A stretch of 6,513 nucleotides of DNA from DATAFT01 sp035544635 (lineage in GTDB: Bacteria > Acidobacteriota > Thermoanaerobaculia > Multivoradales > Multivoraceae): assembly GCA_035544635.1 (NCBI GenBank), contig DATKDQ010000353.1:1-6513 (forward strand). Direction: 5' to 3'. Position numbers and translations under genes: made by a program. Below, piece by piece: positions 5,676-6,513 of this stretch (positions are counted from its first letter, which is position 1; each line of letters begins with the position of its first letter). Under the pieces are notes generated by a model, which was not told where the DNA came from, searched no databases, and saw only the letters and a program-made list of their open reading frames with translations.

Positions 5676-6497
5676 TCAGAGTCCCTCCTCCGACCGCTCG
5701 CCACCGACCCCCCCGCGCGCCGGGCCCGCTGCCTCTTTCGGCGCGACGGCCAGAGTGGGCAGGAGCTCGCGGGCCAGACTGAGGTAGGCCTGCGCCCCCC
5801 TGCTCTTGATGTCGTACTGGAGCACCGGGATGCCGTGACTCGGCGCTTCGGCGAGTCGTATGTTCCGCGGCACGACGGTGTTGTACACCCGATCGCTGAA
5901 GTGCCGCCGAACCTCCGCGACGACGTCCTTCGAGAGGCGGGTGCGCTCGTCGTACATGGTCAGCACGATGCCGGCGACCTCCAGACTCGGATTGAGCGTC
6001 TGGCGGACTCGTCGCAGCGTCGCCAGCAGCTCACCCATCCCTTCGAGGGCGAAGTACTCGCACTGGAGAGGGATGAGGACCCTGTCCGCCGCCGTGAGCG
6101 CACAGATCGTCAGGTGGCCCAGCGAGGGCGGACAGTCGAGGAGGACGAGGTCGTAGCCGTCGATCGTGCCCAGCGCCTCGCGAAGGCGGTGCTCCCAGCC
6201 GGCCTGGCCGACGAACTCCACCTCGATCCCGACCAGATCCCGGTTCGACGGGACGATATCGAGCCCCGGAAATCCAGTCGGCCGGACGCAGTCGGCCAAC
6301 GTGCTCTCGCCCCGCAGCGCTTCGTAGAGAAGCGGTGGGCTGGCCTCGATCGCCAGCCCCCGGCTGGCATTGCCCTGGGGATCGCAATCGACCAGGAGAA
6401 CGCGGCGCTCGAGCGCTCCCAGCGCGGCGCCGAGATTGATCGCGGTCGTGGTCTTTCCCACGCCGCCTTTCTGATTGACGACAGCGACGATGTTCAA
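5676..6497 (-). CDS. parA: Chromosome partitioning ATPase ParA (Soj family)
   Basis: ParA is the nucleoid-binding ATPase that works with ParB to segregate replicated origins. The 273 residues begin almost directly at the deviant Walker A motif (KGGVGKTT, 10-17), followed by the A' motif VDCDPQGN (36-43), Walker B LLDCPPS (119-125), and the family stretches TMYDERTRLS (180-189) and VVPRNIRLAEAPSHG (208-222). The absence of an N-terminal helix-turn-helix marks it as the chromosomal Soj type rather than a plasmid P1-type ParA. The start is a TTG at 6497: it gives the conserved N-terminus, has GGAG 4 bases upstream, and no other start codon is available upstream in frame within the window. The last 20 or so residues are a Gly/Glu/Ala-rich tail outside the core fold. 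It is the first visible gene of the parA-parB operon; what lies upstream is outside the window. Confidence 0.97.
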   Translation of the reverse strand: MNIVAVVNQKGGVGKTTTAINLGAALGALERRVLLVDCDPQGNASRGLAIEASPPLLYEALRGESTLADCVRPTGFPGLDIVPSNRDLVGIEVEFVGQAGWEHRLREALGTIDGYDLVLLDCPPSLGHLTICALTAADRVLIPLQCEYFALEGMGELLATLRRVRQTLNPSLEVAGIVLTMYDERTRLSKDVVAEVRRHFSDRVYNTVVPRNIRLAEAPSHGIPVLQYDIKSRGAQAYLSLARELLPTLAVAPKEAAGPARGGVGGERSEEGL

Positions 6498-6501
6498 GGT
6501 G

Positions 6502-6505
6502 CTCC
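6502..6505 (-). promoter_or_regulatory. Ribosome binding site of parA before a TTG start
   Basis: GGAG on the minus strand sits 4 bases before the TTG at 6497. It supports this rare start codon, since no ATG or GTG in frame lies between it and the window edge or before the Walker A motif. Confidence 0.55.
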
Positions 6506-6513
6506 GTTCGCAC

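Noticed and set aside
4313..5704. Long minus-strand open frame of 463 codons covering parB in another frame, and a 475-codon plus-strand frame over the same region (4360-5787).
   Set aside because: Both are rich in Arg, Gly, Pro and Ala with no recognisable domain, and they overlap a clear parB with intact motifs. They are the usual by-product of high GC content.
5855..5875. TGTTCCGCGG stretch near the parA 3' part, looked at as a possible parS site.
   Set aside because: It matches the parS consensus (TGTTTCACGTGAAACA) poorly and encodes the conserved ParA PRNIR segment. I see no parS elsewhere in the window either.

Overview
This is a gene-dense, high-GC bacterial chromosomal window, close to 70% G+C by eye with strongly GC-biased third codon positions. 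It holds seven protein genes and no RNA gene, insertion sequence, CRISPR array or phage gene that I can see. The gene content is core housekeeping: signal peptidase I, the two-subunit class 1B dihydroorotate dehydrogenase, and ParA/ParB chromosome partitioning. A small one-helix protein behind lepB and a membrane-anchored alkaline-phosphatase-superfamily protein with five N-terminal helices recall Acidobacteriota such as Thermoanaerobaculia, or a related deep high-GC lineage. That placement is an inference from style and gene content, not a proof.

Layout, left to right. Bases 2-307 (+) are the C-terminal end of signal peptidase I (lepB), which enters from the left. Bases 308-599 have no gene but hold a stem-loop just after the lepB stop, a possible -10 element and a foldable leader. 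Bases 600-968 (+) encode a 122-residue single-helix protein. It converges tail to tail, with an 8-base overlap, on the minus-strand pair pyrK-pyrD (2900 down to 961), whose genes overlap by 4 bases. A 74-base divergent promoter region separates pyrK from a 587-residue membrane protein (2975-4738, +). That protein has an alkaline-phosphatase/type I phosphodiesterase-like domain in which most catalytic and metal-ligand positions appear to be replaced. It converges, across a 59-base gap with a stem-loop, on the minus-strand operon parA-parB (6497 down to 4798).

How the genes work together. PyrK and PyrD form one enzyme that oxidises dihydroorotate to orotate in pyrimidine synthesis and passes electrons to NAD+. 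ParA and ParB form the chromosome segregation pair. LepB removes signal peptides from exported proteins, and the small protein behind it may belong to the same envelope module. The membrane protein has no obvious partner here.

I found no convincing evidence of an undescribed multi-gene system. The observations most worth a second look are the apparently dead phosphodiesterase fold on a five-helix anchor, the compact divergent promoter region where both genes may be transcribed leaderless or nearly so, and the stem-loops without T tracts that follow two plus-strand stop codons.
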